In this document: one piece after another, positions 1-25,649 of the stretch
Numbering within the stretch: the stretch's first letter is position 1
Layout of the letters: each line of letters starts with the position of its first letter
Assembly (NCBI GenBank): GCA_002104895.1
Contig: MCFG01000121.1
Span: 1-50,000, forward strand
DNA length: 50,000 bases
Source: Anaeromyces robustus
Lineage: Eukaryota; Neocallimastigomycota; Neocallimastigomycetes; Neocallimastigales; Neocallimastigaceae
Direction of reading: 5' to 3'
Made by a program: the position numbers and the translations under genes
The notes under the pieces: model-generated
Databases searched by the model: none
What the model saw: the letters and a program-made list of their open reading frames with translations, nothing else
Told to the model about the DNA's origin: nothing

Positions 1-47
<47 letters not shown>

Positions 48-63
48 TATATTTATTTATTTA

Positions 64-131
<68 letters not shown>

Positions 132-243
132 TTATTTGTTTTATTTTATTATTTATTTCATTAATGTATAATCATATATTAATTGTTTTATCATAATTTA
201 ATATAATTATATATATTTATTTCAAATTAATTATAAACAATAG
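1..243 (+). repeat. Intron of the kinase gene with (TTTA)n and (TA)n microsatellite
   Basis: Bases 1-72 and about 97-132 are nearly pure TTTA repeats, interrupted by a short TA run. The tract ends in an AT-rich stretch with an acceptor TAG at 241-243, directly before the kinase exon. It is therefore intronic DNA of the kinase gene, whose upstream exons lie outside the window. Confidence 0.8.
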
Positions 244-1711
244 AATGTATTATTGGATCATGAAGGTCATACTTTATTAACAGATTTTGGATTATCAAAA
301 GTTTCTCTTGAAACTAAAACATTGTAAAAAAATTTTTAGATTATATATATTTTTTTTTTTCTTTTTATTCTAATATTTTACTAACATTATTAATAAAATA
401 TTAATAAATTAATATATTTTTATTAAGATGTGGTAGTTTAGGTATATAAATTATTGTTATTTTTATTTAGTTTAACTGTTTTTATAGCTATTTAATTTAA
501 TTATTCATATTAATTTTCATATTTTAATATTTATAATAATATATTATAGAATATATGGCACCAGAAATTATAATTACCGATGTTACTTATGATAAATCTG
601 TTGATTATTGGAGTTTCGGGAGTATATATATTTAATTTATATTTTATTTTTTTTTCTTTTTATTTTTATTTTTTTATTTTTTATTTTTTTTTTTATTTTA
701 TTTTATTTTATTTTTTTTTTTTTATTATTTTTATTTTATTACTTTTTTTTATTATTTTTTATCTTATTTCTATATATGTATTAGAATTAATGAATATAAC
801 ATACTATAATTATTATATATAGTAATGTGTCATGATTTATTAACAGGAAAGGTAAATTATAGCTAATAAATATAAAATTTATATAAAAATTTATTATTAT
901 AATTATCTAATTTTTATAATTTTCTTATTATTATTATGCTTTTTATTTTAAAAGACTCCATTTCATGGTATAATAGATACAAATGAATAGCATTTATTAA
1001 TAATATAAATAAATCAATTAAAACATTTAAATAATTGTAAATTATATATAGGTAATAACCGTAAAAAAGTTATGGAAGCAATATTAAAAAAAAAGTTAAC
1101 TTTACCAAATTATCTTACAGCATCTGTTAAAGATTTAATAATTAGAGTAGTCTATCTTTTTATATAAATATTATAACTTATTATTATAATATTTTAAATA
1201 ATTATAACAGTAACATTAAAAATTATTTTTTTAAATTAACTTATTACATTATATATAAAGCTTTTAAGAAAAAATCCAGCAATACGATTAGGATCTAAAA
1301 ATGGTGCAGAAGAAGTTAAAAATCATATATTTTTTAAGAAAGTTGATTGGGATAAAGTTTATAACAAAGAAACTGTACCACCGATTGTTCCTAATGTTGT
1401 ATGTATATATATAATATTTTTCTGAAAAATCAAAAAATATAAATAATAGTAATTATAATAATAAATAATAATAATATCATTTATAATTAATATTATTATT
1501 ATTAAAAATTGGTTTAATTTAGAATGGACCGAATGATTTAAGTAATTTTAGTCGTCAATTTACAGAAATGTCAACTGATTCTATTATGATAGATAACCAA
1601 GGATCAAGGACTTCATTAAATCAATCGTCATCTATAAGCGATAACAGTGTAAATAATTCAAGATATAATCTTTTTCGCGGTTTTTCCTTTGTAGCAGATC
1701 ATCTATTTTAA
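244..1711 (+). CDS. S6K/Psk1-like AGC protein kinase, C-terminal part (5' end outside window)
   Basis: Serine/threonine kinase of the AGC family, closest in pattern to p70 S6 kinase and fungal Psk1 (growth signalling downstream of TOR and PDK1). Exons by frame continuity: 244-323, 428-441, 550-621, 823-851, 955-967, 1052-1146, 1261-1398 and 1523-1711, together 209 codons plus TAA. The reading starts at the Asn of the catalytic loop, followed by VLLD. Then come the Mg-binding TDFGLSK, the activation segment KTLCGSLEYMAPE with a PDK1-type threonine, DYWSFG in helix F, and LTGKTPFHGNNRKK. RKNPAIRLG precedes the AGC tail. The tail has a turn-motif-like segment (FTEMSTDS) and ends in a hydrophobic motif FRGFSFV, as in S6K/RSK. 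The N-lobe and HRD lie upstream of the window. Two exons are only 14 and 13 nt. Family call is strong; S6K rather than another AGC subfamily is likely but unproven. Confidence 0.88.
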
Positions 1712-3190
1712 ATATTATATAAAAATATATATATTTTATTAAGTATATTATATTTATTATTTAGAAGAATATTATTTTTAACAATTTATAAAATAATATA
1801 TTAACTTTTAATAGTTAATATAGTAATTTAAAATATTTCTTTTTTATTATTATTATTATTTTTTTTTTTTTTTTTGAGGTATATTCAGTATATTCAACTT
1901 CTTTTATTAATTGAAATAAATTATATGGCATATTAAAGTATTTTAATTATTAAATTTTAATTCTATATATTATTTTTAATATTTTGTTTAATATCAAACA
2001 AATATTAAAATTAATGTTAACTATAAATGGTAAAAAAGATATTTGTGTAACATAAAAATATAAATCAATAATTTTATTTAAAAACAATTACAAAATAAAG
2101 TATTAAAAATTCTAATTATAAAGAATTAATATGATAAAATTTAATGTATCACAAAGAATCATAAAAACTTAGAAAATTAAATAAAAATAATTAAATAAAA
2201 ATATTTTTAATAATGAAATACTTCTCTTTTTTTTTGCTACCTTTTTTTTTTTTCTATTTTTTTATTTTTTTTTTATTTTTTTTATTTTATTATTTTATTT
2301 TTTTATTTTTTTTATTATTTTTTTATTACTTTTATTTTTTTGTTTTAAGATTACTATTATTAAGTATATATAATAATATTAAACTTATATGTAAAAATAT
2401 TTATATATATAATCATATTTTATTTAATATTCTATAGTAATATATTCAGTAAGTATAATGTATTAAAATATATATATATATTATTTTTGTTTTAAACCAT
2501 AAATTATTTTTTAATATTTATTAATAATTATAATACAATAAATTATATACAGAAACAAATATTATAATTTATTTATTATTTAATAATACATTTTTTTATT
2601 TTTATTTATTATTTTTATATATATATTTTTAACTTTAATTTTTATTTGTAATTCTATAAAATATAAATACAAATAAATAATGAATTGAAGGAAAATAAAA
2701 TAATAATAAAAAAAAAAAAAAAAAAAAACATTTTTATGATAATAGTAATTTTAAAATTAATTTAAATTGTTAAAAATTGGTTATCTTAAGTTTTTTCAAT
2801 TGACATTAATTAAAATATATAGTAATTATAATTGATAATTTATTCAACATTATAGTACAACTAAATAGTTGTTAAAAAAGAACTTAATGTTAAATAAATT
2901 AATCTATTATAAATAAAGAAAATTTAATTTAAAAAAAAAAAAAAAACTCTTCTTATTTTATTATATTGAAATTAAAAAATAATTTATAATATATTTATTA
3001 TATTTTATAAAACTTTTATTTTATTTTTCTTAATTTTTAATATTTTTGTTATAATTGTTAATTATTTATTTATTTATATCAAAGCTACATTTTATATTAA
3101 AATTAATTATAATAATTTTCGATTTTATTATAATTTTTATTTTTTTAATCTTCTATTTATTTTTCTAATATAAAGTAATAGAAAATAACA
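1712..3190. other. Intergenic spacer between kinase and FHIP gene
   Basis: About 1.5 kb of A/T-only sequence. It holds T-runs (around 1859-1875), a T-rich stretch at 2224-2342 that gives only a low-complexity Phe/Leu frame, and A-runs at 2707-2728 and 2931-2946. No coding pattern is visible. The last 40 bases hold a pyrimidine-rich stretch and a TATAAAGTAATA element just before the next start codon. Confidence 0.7.
3169..3180 (+). promoter_or_regulatory. TATAAAGTAATA element before the FHIP-family gene
   Basis: Exact 12-mer preceded by a T-rich stretch and ending 10 nt before the ATG at 3191. The same 12-mer occurs at 8624, 14988, 16415 and 39672, all on the + strand. A core-promoter or start-site role is inferred from recurrence and position only. 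Confidence 0.4.
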
Positions 3191-6067
<2,877 letters not shown>

Positions 6068-6225
6068 TTAGTTTTATTACAGAAATAGATGCAATAGAAA
6101 AAATAAATAGATTTAAATTTAAAATATATATTAATTTTTTTTTAAATTATATTTATTTTTTAAATATATTTTAAAAATCATTAAATATTTTCAATATATA
6201 ATAAATATAATAAGAGTTTTAAAAC

Positions 6226-6257
<32 letters not shown>

Positions 6258-6399
6258 GAACAAAAGAAAACAACAAAAAAAATAGAATAAAAAATAAAAT
6301 AAAAAATAAAATAAAAATAAAATAAAAACAAAACAAAACAAAACAAAAGAAAAGAAAATATAAAAAAATATAAAAAAAAAAATAAAATAAAATAAAAAA

Positions 6400-6676
6400 A
6401 ATAAAATAAAATAAAATAAAATAAAATAAAATAAAATAAAAATAAAAAGTAAAATAAAATAAAATAAAATAAAATAAAATAAAATAAAATAAAATAAAAT
6501 AAAATAAAATAAAATAAAATAAAATAAAATAAAATAAAATAAAATAAAATAAAATAAAATAAAATAAAATAAAATAAAATAAAATAAAATAAAATAAAAT
6601 AAAATAAAATAAAAATAATATAATATAATATAATATAATATAATATAATATAATATAATATAATATAATATAATAT
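6400..6676. repeat. (AAAAT)n then (AATAT)n compound pentanucleotide array
   Basis: Clean AAAAT units run to about 6614, with one interruption near 6436-6452 (an AAAAAGT variant), and switch directly to AATAT units until 6676. The same order occurs at 20305-20603. Confidence 0.95.
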
Positions 6677-7352
6677 AAAATGAAATGAAATAAAATGAAA
6701 TGAAAAAAAAAATAAAATAAATAAATAATAATAATCATTATAATAATAACAATAATAACAAATAATCATAATAATATAATATTAAAAGAAGAAAAACATA
6801 TAAAAGAAAAATAAATAAATAAATAAATAATAATAAAAGAAAATAAAAAAAAATTAAAATAAAATATATATAAAATATGAATAAATATAATAAAATAAAA
6901 TAAAATAAATATAATTTTATTTAAATTTTAAAAAGAATATTCATAATATAAATAAATTATTATAACTGATTACTGATTAAATATTTTGATATAAAGCATA
7001 AATACAATACATTTATTATTATGTATGAATTGTTAATGTAAATGTAATATTTTTTTTTCTTGGAATAATATGGATAAATTTATAAATATAAATATATGTA
7101 CTATTAATTTTTTTTTTCATTTTAATCAAAATTATTTTATAAACAATAATAATAATAATATATTAATAATAAACTTAACAAATTTATATATAATATTTTA
7201 ATATATGAATAATATATATAATACATTTTATAATTAATATAATTAATATATACATTAAATAAATTAAAATAGTATATTTTATTCTTACTTTTTTTTCTTA
7301 TTTTTCTTTTTTTTTTTTTATATTTTAAATTTCTTTTTATTACTTTACATTC

Positions 7353-7383
<31 letters not shown>

Positions 7384-8236
7384 GAAAGATAAAGCAGTTT
7401 ATTAAAATTATATATGAGTAAAGAATGCAGTTATAACTATTAATTTACAAAATTTAATAAATAAAGAAGAAATTAAAAATATATATATAATTATAAATAA
7501 CAAAAAAATATAAATATATATAAAAAATTAAGATAAAAAAAAAGAAAGTCAATTAATAAAAATAATATACATAATTTTTTTATAATAAAGAATAAATCAA
7601 TGTTTTATATAAGTGATAAATAATTATATATACTGATATAATAATCCCAATTGTAATATATATTTTTATATTTTTATTTATTATGTATTTATGTATTTAT
7701 TTATTTTAGTTTATATATATTTTTGATTTTTATAATTCTTATTTTATTTTTATTCACATTTATAATTTTTTTTTCTTCACCCATTTACATTATTATATAT
7801 GTTAAATATTTTAAAAATATATCCATTCAAATTATTATAGATTTTACATGAAAATTTCATCTTTTAGTATTATATATACTATTTCAATCAACATAAAACA
7901 TTACATAATACGATATTCAATTATTTAATGTAACATTTCTATTTAATAAATATATATTATAGAAAGTATTTTTTTATATAAAATAGTTTAACTCTTTTGG
8001 AGCTAATATATTTAATTTATTAAATATTTTATGGAAAAAAATACTTTACAAATATACATTTCTGTATACGTATACCTTTTTACTTTTTTTTGTTTGTAGA
8101 AAAATATTTATTATTGAATTTAAATAAATTCAAAAATACATTCTCTACCAAAAAGCATTTTTTTTTCAATCGTTAAATTTATTTAATAGAAGTTTATACT
8201 TTAATTATTTGTTTCATAATATTTTTTTTGGTAAGC

Positions 8237-8276
<40 letters not shown>

Positions 8277-8560
8277 TAATTAAAGATAAATCTATAAAAT
8301 ATTAAATAAAATATATATTTTTTATTTTAAATATCTATTATATTTTTTTAATAATATATGTGAATTAATAAAAAAAAATATTATCATTAATTATTATAGG
8401 AATGATATATGAAATTAATTAATTTATATATTATTAATAACCAAAAAAAAAAGAAAGAGACGAAACTAATTTCAAGAAAGGTAACTGTTATATCTTATAC
8501 ATTTATTTTTATTAGTGTTATATATATTCTTATAACTGTTTTATTAATTTATTTGTTTTA

Positions 8561-8570
8561 TATAAAGTAA
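8561..8570 (+). promoter_or_regulatory. TATAAAGTAA element, upstream copy
   Basis: Shorter match of the recurrent element, 228 nt before the next start codon and preceded by a T-rich stretch. A second, full-length copy lies 63 nt further on. Confidence 0.25.
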
Positions 8571-8623
8571 TTTAACTTATCATAATATAGAGAAATTTAT
8601 AATACTTGTTTATATTATTTTTA

Positions 8624-8635
8624 TATAAAGTAATA
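8624..8635 (+). promoter_or_regulatory. TATAAAGTAATA element before the 1,197-aa gene
   Basis: Exact copy of the recurrent 12-mer, preceded by a T-rich stretch and 153 nt before the ATG at 8789. A promoter role is inferred. Confidence 0.35.
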
Positions 8636-8788
8636 TAGTAAATTTTAAATTAATAAATAAATATATATATATATATCAATAAAAAAAATTAAAAAAGATA
8701 AACCAATAAAAATAAACAGTAAGAATAACAAAATCAATAACAAAAATAATAACAAAAACAAGAATAAAAAATAAAAGAAATAAAAAAG

Positions 8789-14547
<5,759 letters not shown>

Positions 14548-14720
14548 ATAATAAAATAATAATGATAAAATAGTAAAAAAAAAAGTAATAATAAAAATAT
14601 AAAAATAAATAAATAATACTAATTATATTAATCTAACAATAAAAATATTAATTACATAAAAACAATAATTTAATAACTTATAATAACTTTATCAATGATA
14701 TAAAACATATTTAATATTTA

Positions 14721-14763
<43 letters not shown>

Positions 14764-16068
14764 ATGAATGAATGAATGAAAAATATTATTTTTATTTAAG
14801 TTTAATAATATCTTATTAATTTCTTTCATTCTCAAATTTTATATTCTTCACTTAAAATAATTAGTTTTTTTATCTATAATAATTAATAATTTTTTTTCTT
14901 ATTTTTTTTTTTTATTTAATCAAGTTAAAATATAATATATAATGTTTTTTCTTTTTTCCTTTTTCTTTTTTTTTTTTTTTTTTTTCATATAAAGTAATAT
15001 CAATTTAATCAATTAATAATAATTAATAATAATATAATAATTATAAAACAATAAAATTATAAATGAATAAAAGTATAATGATTTTTTTATTCATTAAATA
15101 GTAACTAACATAACAAGTAAAAAAAAAAAATCAACAAATAATTATATAATAAGAATAATTAAAAAATAAAATAAAATAAAGTAAAATAAAATAAAATAAA
15201 ATAAAATAAAATAAAATAAAATAAAATTAATTAAAATAAAAAAGAATAAAATAAAGAAAAAAATAAAATTAAAAATAAAATAAAATAAATATAAAAAATA
15301 TAATTAATTTAAAAAATACATATACAGTATATGTGTAAAAAAAATAAGTGCTACCTATAATATATATTAATAAAATAATTGATATTATTTATATTTAAAA
15401 AGATATTAATTATTATTATTAAATAAAAAACAATTATGATTGCTTGGTCTATATTTTATAAAAAACATTATATAAATTATACAACATTTTTTTTACTAAA
15501 GAATTTAATAGTAAATATAATAAAGGTACTATAATTATGTATAAATAAATAAATCTATCAAAATAAATAATTAAAAATCAAATAAATAATAAAGTAAATA
15601 AATCTAATAAATAAATAGATTTATTAATATAAATTAATTAATTAAAAATTTATATATAAATAAATAAAGAAATAAATAAATAAATAAATAAATATTAATT
15701 ATGCAATTAATAGACATTAAATAAAGATTTAATAAAAAGATTAATATATAAAAATGTAATATTATTAATAACAAAATTTTAATATATAATTATAATTTTA
15801 ATTATTGTTTTAATATTTTGATGTATAATATTATAAATAAATATAATATAAAAAGTAAACAATAATATAATAAATAAAGAATAAAAATTTAAGTGAAATT
15901 TAATTTTTAAAACAACTTGTAAATAATACTCATATAAAATAAAAAAAAAATAAAATAAAAAATAAAATAAATAATTTAAATCAAAAAATAAAATAATAAA
16001 TATTATTAATATAAGAACAAAAAACGATAATAATAATAAAATAGTTATAAATTATTGAGTAAAAAATT
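14548..16068. other. Intergenic spacer before the RabGAP gene
   Basis: Holds an A-run (14723-14761), a short GAAT repeat (14762-14779), a pyrimidine/T tract (14943-14985) ending in a TATAAAGTAATA element, an (AAAAT)n array at about 15163-15226 and loosely repeated AAAT-type sequence to 15700. No coding signal seen. Confidence 0.7.
14988..14999 (+). promoter_or_regulatory. TATAAAGTAATA element after a 40-nt T-rich tract
   Basis: Exact recurrent 12-mer directly after an almost pure T/C tract. It lies 1.07 kb before the modelled RabGAP ATG, so either the leader is long or spliced, or the element is not its promoter. Confidence 0.3.
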
Positions 16069-19792
<3,724 letters not shown>

Positions 19793-20015
19793 ATCAAAAT
19801 ATTAATGTTTTATTTTATTAATTTAATATTTTAATATTTTCTAATAATAAATTTTTTATCGTTACATATATATTTTTCTTTTTGCTTTATATACATCGAA
19901 ATTAATAAAAAAAATTTTTTTTTCTCATTAATTTATTAATAATAGTAAATTATATTTACATTTTTTTTTATATTATCCATTAATATGGAAATTATATATA
20001 TATATTAATATAATA

Positions 20016-20064
<49 letters not shown>

Positions 20065-21859
20065 TTAAACAATTAATATAAGTAGAATGAATTATAATTA
20101 ATATTTAGCAAATATTATATGTAGTGTTATTAATATTCATTTTTTACATCAATTATAATTATAAATTAATAATAAATAAATAAATTAAATTAATCTAATT
20201 AAAAAAAGAAATAAAAAATTTAAATAAAAAATAAAAAAAAATATAATAAATAGAAAATTAATAAATAATTGAATATATAAATATATATACAATATAATAA
20301 AATTAAATAAAAATAAAATAAAATAAAATAAAATAAAATAAAATAAAATAAAATAAAATAAAATAAAATAAAATAAAATAAAATAAAATAAAATAAAATA
20401 AAATAAAATAAAATTAAATAAAAATAAAATAAAATAAAATAAAATAAAATAAAATAAAATAAAATAAAATAAAATAAAATAAAATAAAATAAAATAAAAT
20501 AAAATAAAATAAAATAAAATAAAATAATATAATATAATATAATATAATATAATATAATATAATATAATATAATATAATATAATATAATATAATATAATAT
20601 AAAATAATATAATATAAAATAAAAATAAAATTAGTAGATTAATAATCTTTACAGTCCTAACCGTATTATGTTTTAAAATAAAATATACATACTATATTAT
20701 AATTCAATGTGCTATTTTAATAATATAGAATCCTATAATATATTAAAATATGAGAAAATATCAATGATTTAATTAAATATATTTGTATTACATAATGATT
20801 TATTTCCATAAATGACCTAAAGTTGAATTTTCATTACATAAATAATTAAAATGATAATAGTTTTTCCAGTATCATTTGAATCTGTAACTTCAAAATATTC
20901 ACTATAATTTAATTTAAATATTTTTTATAATAATTATATAAATTATATGTTATTAATTATATAAAATTTTTGTTAATATATTATATAAATTATTAATTAT
21001 AAAATTTATTAATATAACATCTAATTGCAACTAAAAGTATTAATCGTAAGAGGGAAGAATACCCCGGATAAAAGCAAAAAAAAAAAAAAAAAAAAGTAAG
21101 AATATTTTTTTTTTAAGAAATGTTGATAAAATTTTTAGATATTTAAATTTCTCCATAATAAAACTTTTAATTACATGTATAACTATATAATCATTTTTAT
21201 ATGAGAAATAAAATAAAATAAAAAGTATAATTATACACTAAAGCATAGAAACAAAAGAAGCACTTTTGTATATTATATTTAATATATGGAAATGACAGTA
21301 AATTTTAATTAATAATAAAAGAATATTTTTTATTAAATAATAAAATTTATTTCATATTAGAAAATTCGTATATATTATATTTTATAACATCAGAAAAAAT
21401 ATTTGCAAAATTGTATATCAAAAAATTCAATGTAATACTTTATTTTTTTTTTTTTATTTTTGTTAATTGTTGTAATTTATATTTATTTTATATATTAACA
21501 ATATTTCTATCTTTTTTATTGAAATCATAAAAATTATTCATTTAAATTATATAAAAGGTTAAAACATTAGGGAATATATTAAAATTACAATTGGAGTAAT
21601 ATTAATACTATATATTAACAAACAATTAATGTAAAAAATATAGATACAATATTTGTATTTTACGTGGCTTTTATATATAACTGTGGTGGCTTATTATTAA
21701 AAATCTTTTAAAACTTATGAAAATAAATGGTTATAATGATAAAAATAAATGTGTTGAAAAACATAGAAGATTTTCTTTCCATTAATTATTATTTAATTTT
21801 TAGCATATTATTTAGATAATATTTTTTATTCTTTTATATATTCACAAATTATTTAATAT

Positions 21860-21902
<43 letters not shown>

Positions 21903-22383
21903 CTTATTTACTTATTTATTTACTTAGTTGTTTATTATATAAATAAATATTTTATTTTGCTACGGATAAAAAAAATTGTTTTGTTATAATGAAATATATA
22001 TATTCTAATATATTATATTAAAATATGATTGGTTAATCAACAGCCTATGGTTGAAATATTTTTTTTTCGTTGATTTTCAATAAAAAATAAGTTCTAAGAG
22101 AATTTGAAAATATAATCTATTTAATAATACCATATTATGTATATGTAATGTATTACAATATATTATATGATTTATTTATTATAATAACTATTAAAAGAAT
22201 TTGTATTAAGTATCCAAAATCTATAGTTATAATAAATAATTTTTTATGATAGTTATAACTTTACATTTTTACTATAGTTTTTAATTTATTTAATGTAAAT
22301 CTATTAATATATTAAAATATATTGCAATATATACTATATATTAAAATATGTACCATTTTATATATGTTTTTATATTATTATTT

Positions 22384-22414
<31 letters not shown>

Positions 22415-22991
22415 CTTTTTCAACCTATTATATTATAATTTAATTGAATTTTTTAATATGAACAATATTAGAAATTAAATATTTTTTTCTTTCGCTAATA
22501 ATTTGAAGAAAATATAATTTAATTTTTGATAATACGTTAACAAAGGGATAAAAGAAAAGAATAGAATAGACTAAAAATAAGAAAATCAATTTATATCTTA
22601 TTATTAGTCAAGAATAAATTTTTAATTATATATAATTATAAAAATCTATCAAATTATATAATTTTCATTTTGTAATTTAATATTTTAATAATTTATTTAT
22701 TTTTTTATAATAGAAAGGTAATCTTTGTTATATATATATTATTTATTCTTACATACAAAAATAAAATAAAATAAAAAGCAAAATAATTAATTAAAAGAAA
22801 TAAATTTAAGATAATAATATTTTTTTTTCAATTATTATATATTCAATTAAAAGTCAGTGATAATTAATCCTATTTAATCAATAATTTATATAATAAATGA
22901 AAAAGATTTTGACAAAAAAAAAATTAACAAATTAATGTATATTTCATATATTATTGAATTTAATAATTTTAAAATAATAGTTATAATAGAA
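19793..22991. other. Intergenic spacer between RabGAP and Tom40
   Basis: About 3.2 kb. It holds an A-run at 20023-20060, a compound pentanucleotide array (20305-20603), a TTTA array (about 21861-21900) and a T-run at 22387-22414. Around 20640-20910 base composition is a little less extreme and a short minus-strand frame is seen (see findings). No convincing gene. Confidence 0.65.
20305..20603. repeat. (AAAAT)n then (AATAT)n compound array, second copy
   Basis: AAAAT units run to about 20524, with one interruption near 20411-20425, then switch to AATAT units until about 20603. Order, orientation and single mid-array interruption match the array at 6400-6676. Confidence 0.95.
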
Positions 22992-24758
22992 ATGGGTTTA
23001 TTCGATCGTGTAAGAAAAATTAGAGAAAGTTTGGATCTTCCATGTCCAGGAAGTTTTGAAGCCTTACATAGAGAAGCTAAAAGTAATACATAATATTCAA
23101 TATCAAACATGATATATATTAAAATAAAAATTTTTATTAATTTACATATAATGAATTTATTATTAAATTTTTCTTCATTAAATTTTTAATATATATTATT
23201 TCATATTTGAAAATTTACCATATATAATATAATAAAAATAATAATAATAAAAAGGTGTTCTTGCTTCACCGCAATATTTATTTGAGGGTGCAAAAATTGA
23301 ATTACAATCTAATTTATCACCAAATTTCCAAGTTACTCATTTAATGAGCTTTGCTTCTCAAGCTAATCCAAATCAATATATATTCGGTGCAGTATATGGT
23401 GGACCAAGAGTAATTATCTATAAATAATTTTTTTAAATTAAAAAAAAAAGTTAATTTATTAAATATGAAAAATATAAAAATATATTTTAAATTTTTATTA
23501 TTATATCAAAAATTTGAATTTTAAATTTATTAATAAAAATCATTATTTAATATAACATATTTGTATAATATTAATATTAAAAAAAAAAAAAAAAACGGTT
23601 TATATATATATCTATATGTATATCTTTTATTCTCACTGAAAAAAATAAAAATAGTCTTTACTTCAAGGTCAAATTGATACTGATGGTAGTTTATTTGCAA
23701 GAGCTCATTATAATTGGAAGCTTCCACCACCACCACCACTCTTTACTGATATATATGAACAAGCTGCATATATGGCTCGTCCACAACCACAAAGTACAAC
23801 TAAATTTATTGCTCAACTTTCAACTGATGATGGTCATTCAGTAATAAATTTAGAACATGATCATGTTGGTAAAGATTATGCTGTAAATGTTAAATTATTT
23901 AATCCAAATATTGTTGATAATCCACCAAAATATGCTGAACCAATTCCAGATAATAAGCATTTATTCGGTAATAGTAAAAATACTTCTACAACTGGTATAT
24001 TTATAGCATCATTCCTTAAATCAATTACTAAAAATTTAACTGTTGGTGCAGAATATCTTCTCCAAAAGCAAACACCAGAAATGGAAGAATCAAATATTTC
24101 ATTTGTTGCAAGATATTCTGGAAGATTAAATGAACATTTCACTAGAATGAATGAATCAGTAAAAGCATATCCACCACGTCCAAATATACCACCACCACCA
24201 CCATACATTCCAAGATATGTACTTACAGCTACTTATCAACCAGCTAATGGTGTTTTTAATGCTTCATATTACTATAAATTAAATCATAGATTAGAAATGG
24301 CTACTGAATTACAAGCTTTAGTTAATGGTAGAAAGGAAGCTTTATGTTCAGCTGGTTTTAAATTAGATACACATTATGCCACAATACGAGGTATAGTTGA
24401 TTCTAAAGGTAAAATTGGTACTGTTTTGGAAGAAAGATTAGCACCAGGTTTCGCTTTTACTGTAAGTAGTATTAAATAAATAATAAAAAGAAGAATAGTA
24501 AAAATATTGTTAATATAGTTATATATATATATTATAGATCATATATTATAATATTTTATATATTTAAATGAATAAATTTATTAATATTTTTTTTTTATTT
24601 TATTTATTATTAATATTATTATTCATTTTTCAATCTATAATAATTAAAAATAAATTAAAAAAAAAAAATTTAATTAATAGTTATCAGGTGAAATGGATTA
24701 TTCAAAGGGTCAAGGTGGTGTTGGAAAACTTGGTTTTGGATTCTCATTAGAAGCATAA
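22992..24758 (+). CDS. TOM40: Tom40, protein-import channel of the mitochondrial/hydrogenosomal outer membrane
   Basis: Predicted 376-aa Tom40 in four exons: 22992-23082, 23255-23409, 23655-24461 and 24681-24758. It forms the beta-barrel pore of the TOM complex, through which presequence proteins enter the organelle. The start MGLFDRVRKIRESLDLPCPG leads into PGSFEALHREAKSV, characteristic of Tom40. Then come FEGAKIELQSNLSPNFQVTH, the GQIDTDGSLFARAHYNW strands, and the C-terminal strand GKLGFGFSLEA. That last strand carries a beta-signal for SAM-dependent insertion. Length is normal for fungal Tom40. Two proline runs (in exon 3, around 23720 and 24190) are unusually long loops. In exon 3 the donor GTAAGT at 24462 lies inside an open frame that would otherwise stop at 24478. 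Tom40 and the porin VDAC share a fold, but the N-terminal motif favours Tom40. Confidence 0.93.
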
Positions 24759-25649
24759 GAATAGATAATTTTAAAATATTAAATATTCATATTTTTTTCT
24801 TTAAAATTATTATTTTGTTTTATACTTTATTAGTTATAATAATAGTAATAATAATAATAATATGAAATTATCATCACAAAAAAAAAAAAAAAAAAAAAAT
24901 TATTAATACATATAATTTGATTTTATAGTCCCATAAAAAAATTAAATTAATATTTTAATCAAAATATATTCTACTTTTTTTATTTTTTTAAGAAAAAAAA
25001 AATATGAAAAAAAAAAAAAATAAGAAAAGAAATTTGCATTCCTCTCTAAATAAAAATTTGAAGTGAAATGAACATATAATAAACGGATTAACAAATAAAA
25101 AAAAAATAAGAAACAATATATACAAAATAAAATAAATGATAAAAAAAGTTCCAAAAAAATCATATATAATTAAAGTATAAATATAAATAAGAGAAAAAAA
25201 AAAGAAAAAAAAAAAATAAAAAAAAAAAAATAAAAAAAAAAAAAATAAATAATTATAGTAATATATATATAAATTAAAAATAATAAATAATAAAAAATAA
25301 TAAAAAATAAAGTAATACTAATATTATAAATTTAATTTCTAATAAATAATATTTAAATAAAGTAAATAAAGTAAATAAATAATAATAATAATAATATATA
25401 TATAATATATATATATATATAAATGAATAATAGTAAATGATTATTTTTCTTAAATTGTTTTTAATTCTTTTTTATTTTATTTTATTTTATTTTATTTTAT
25501 TTTATTTTATTTTATTTTATTTTATTTTATTTTATTTTATTTTATTTTATTTTATTTTATTTTATTTTATTTTATTTTATTTTATTTTATTTTATTTTAT
25601 TTTATTTTATTTTATTTTATTTTATTTATTTATTTTTTTATAGTATTAT
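24759..25649. other. Spacer after Tom40 with A-runs and (TTTTA)n array
   Basis: Contains long A-runs (24880-24899, 25009-25020 and interrupted runs 25193-25245), TAA repeats and a clean TTTTA array at about 25465-25625. The Phe/Leu/Tyr frame across the array is a repeat artefact. No gene seen. Confidence 0.75.
25465..25625. repeat. (TTTTA)n pentanucleotide array
   Basis: About 32 clean units, the reverse-complement type of the AAAAT arrays elsewhere in the window. It abuts the 3' side of the minus-strand non-LTR relic. Confidence 0.95.

Larger units (their letters stand above)
6068..8788. other. Intergenic spacer with compound microsatellites
   Basis: About 2.7 kb without a believable gene. 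It begins with a compound array: AAT repeats 6227-6255, AAAAT repeats about 6400-6614 and AATAT repeats 6615-6676. Then follow A-run 7364-7383, scattered T-runs and a TA run at 8243-8272. The Ile/Phe/Leu/Tyr frames across 6181-6769 are translations of the repeat. Two TATAAAGTAA elements lie near the 3' end. Confidence 0.75.

Noticed and set aside
6181-6769. Two overlapping minus-strand frames of about 190 codons, rich in Phe, Ile, Leu and Tyr
   Set aside because: They are translations of AAAAT and AATAT pentanucleotide arrays; no gene.
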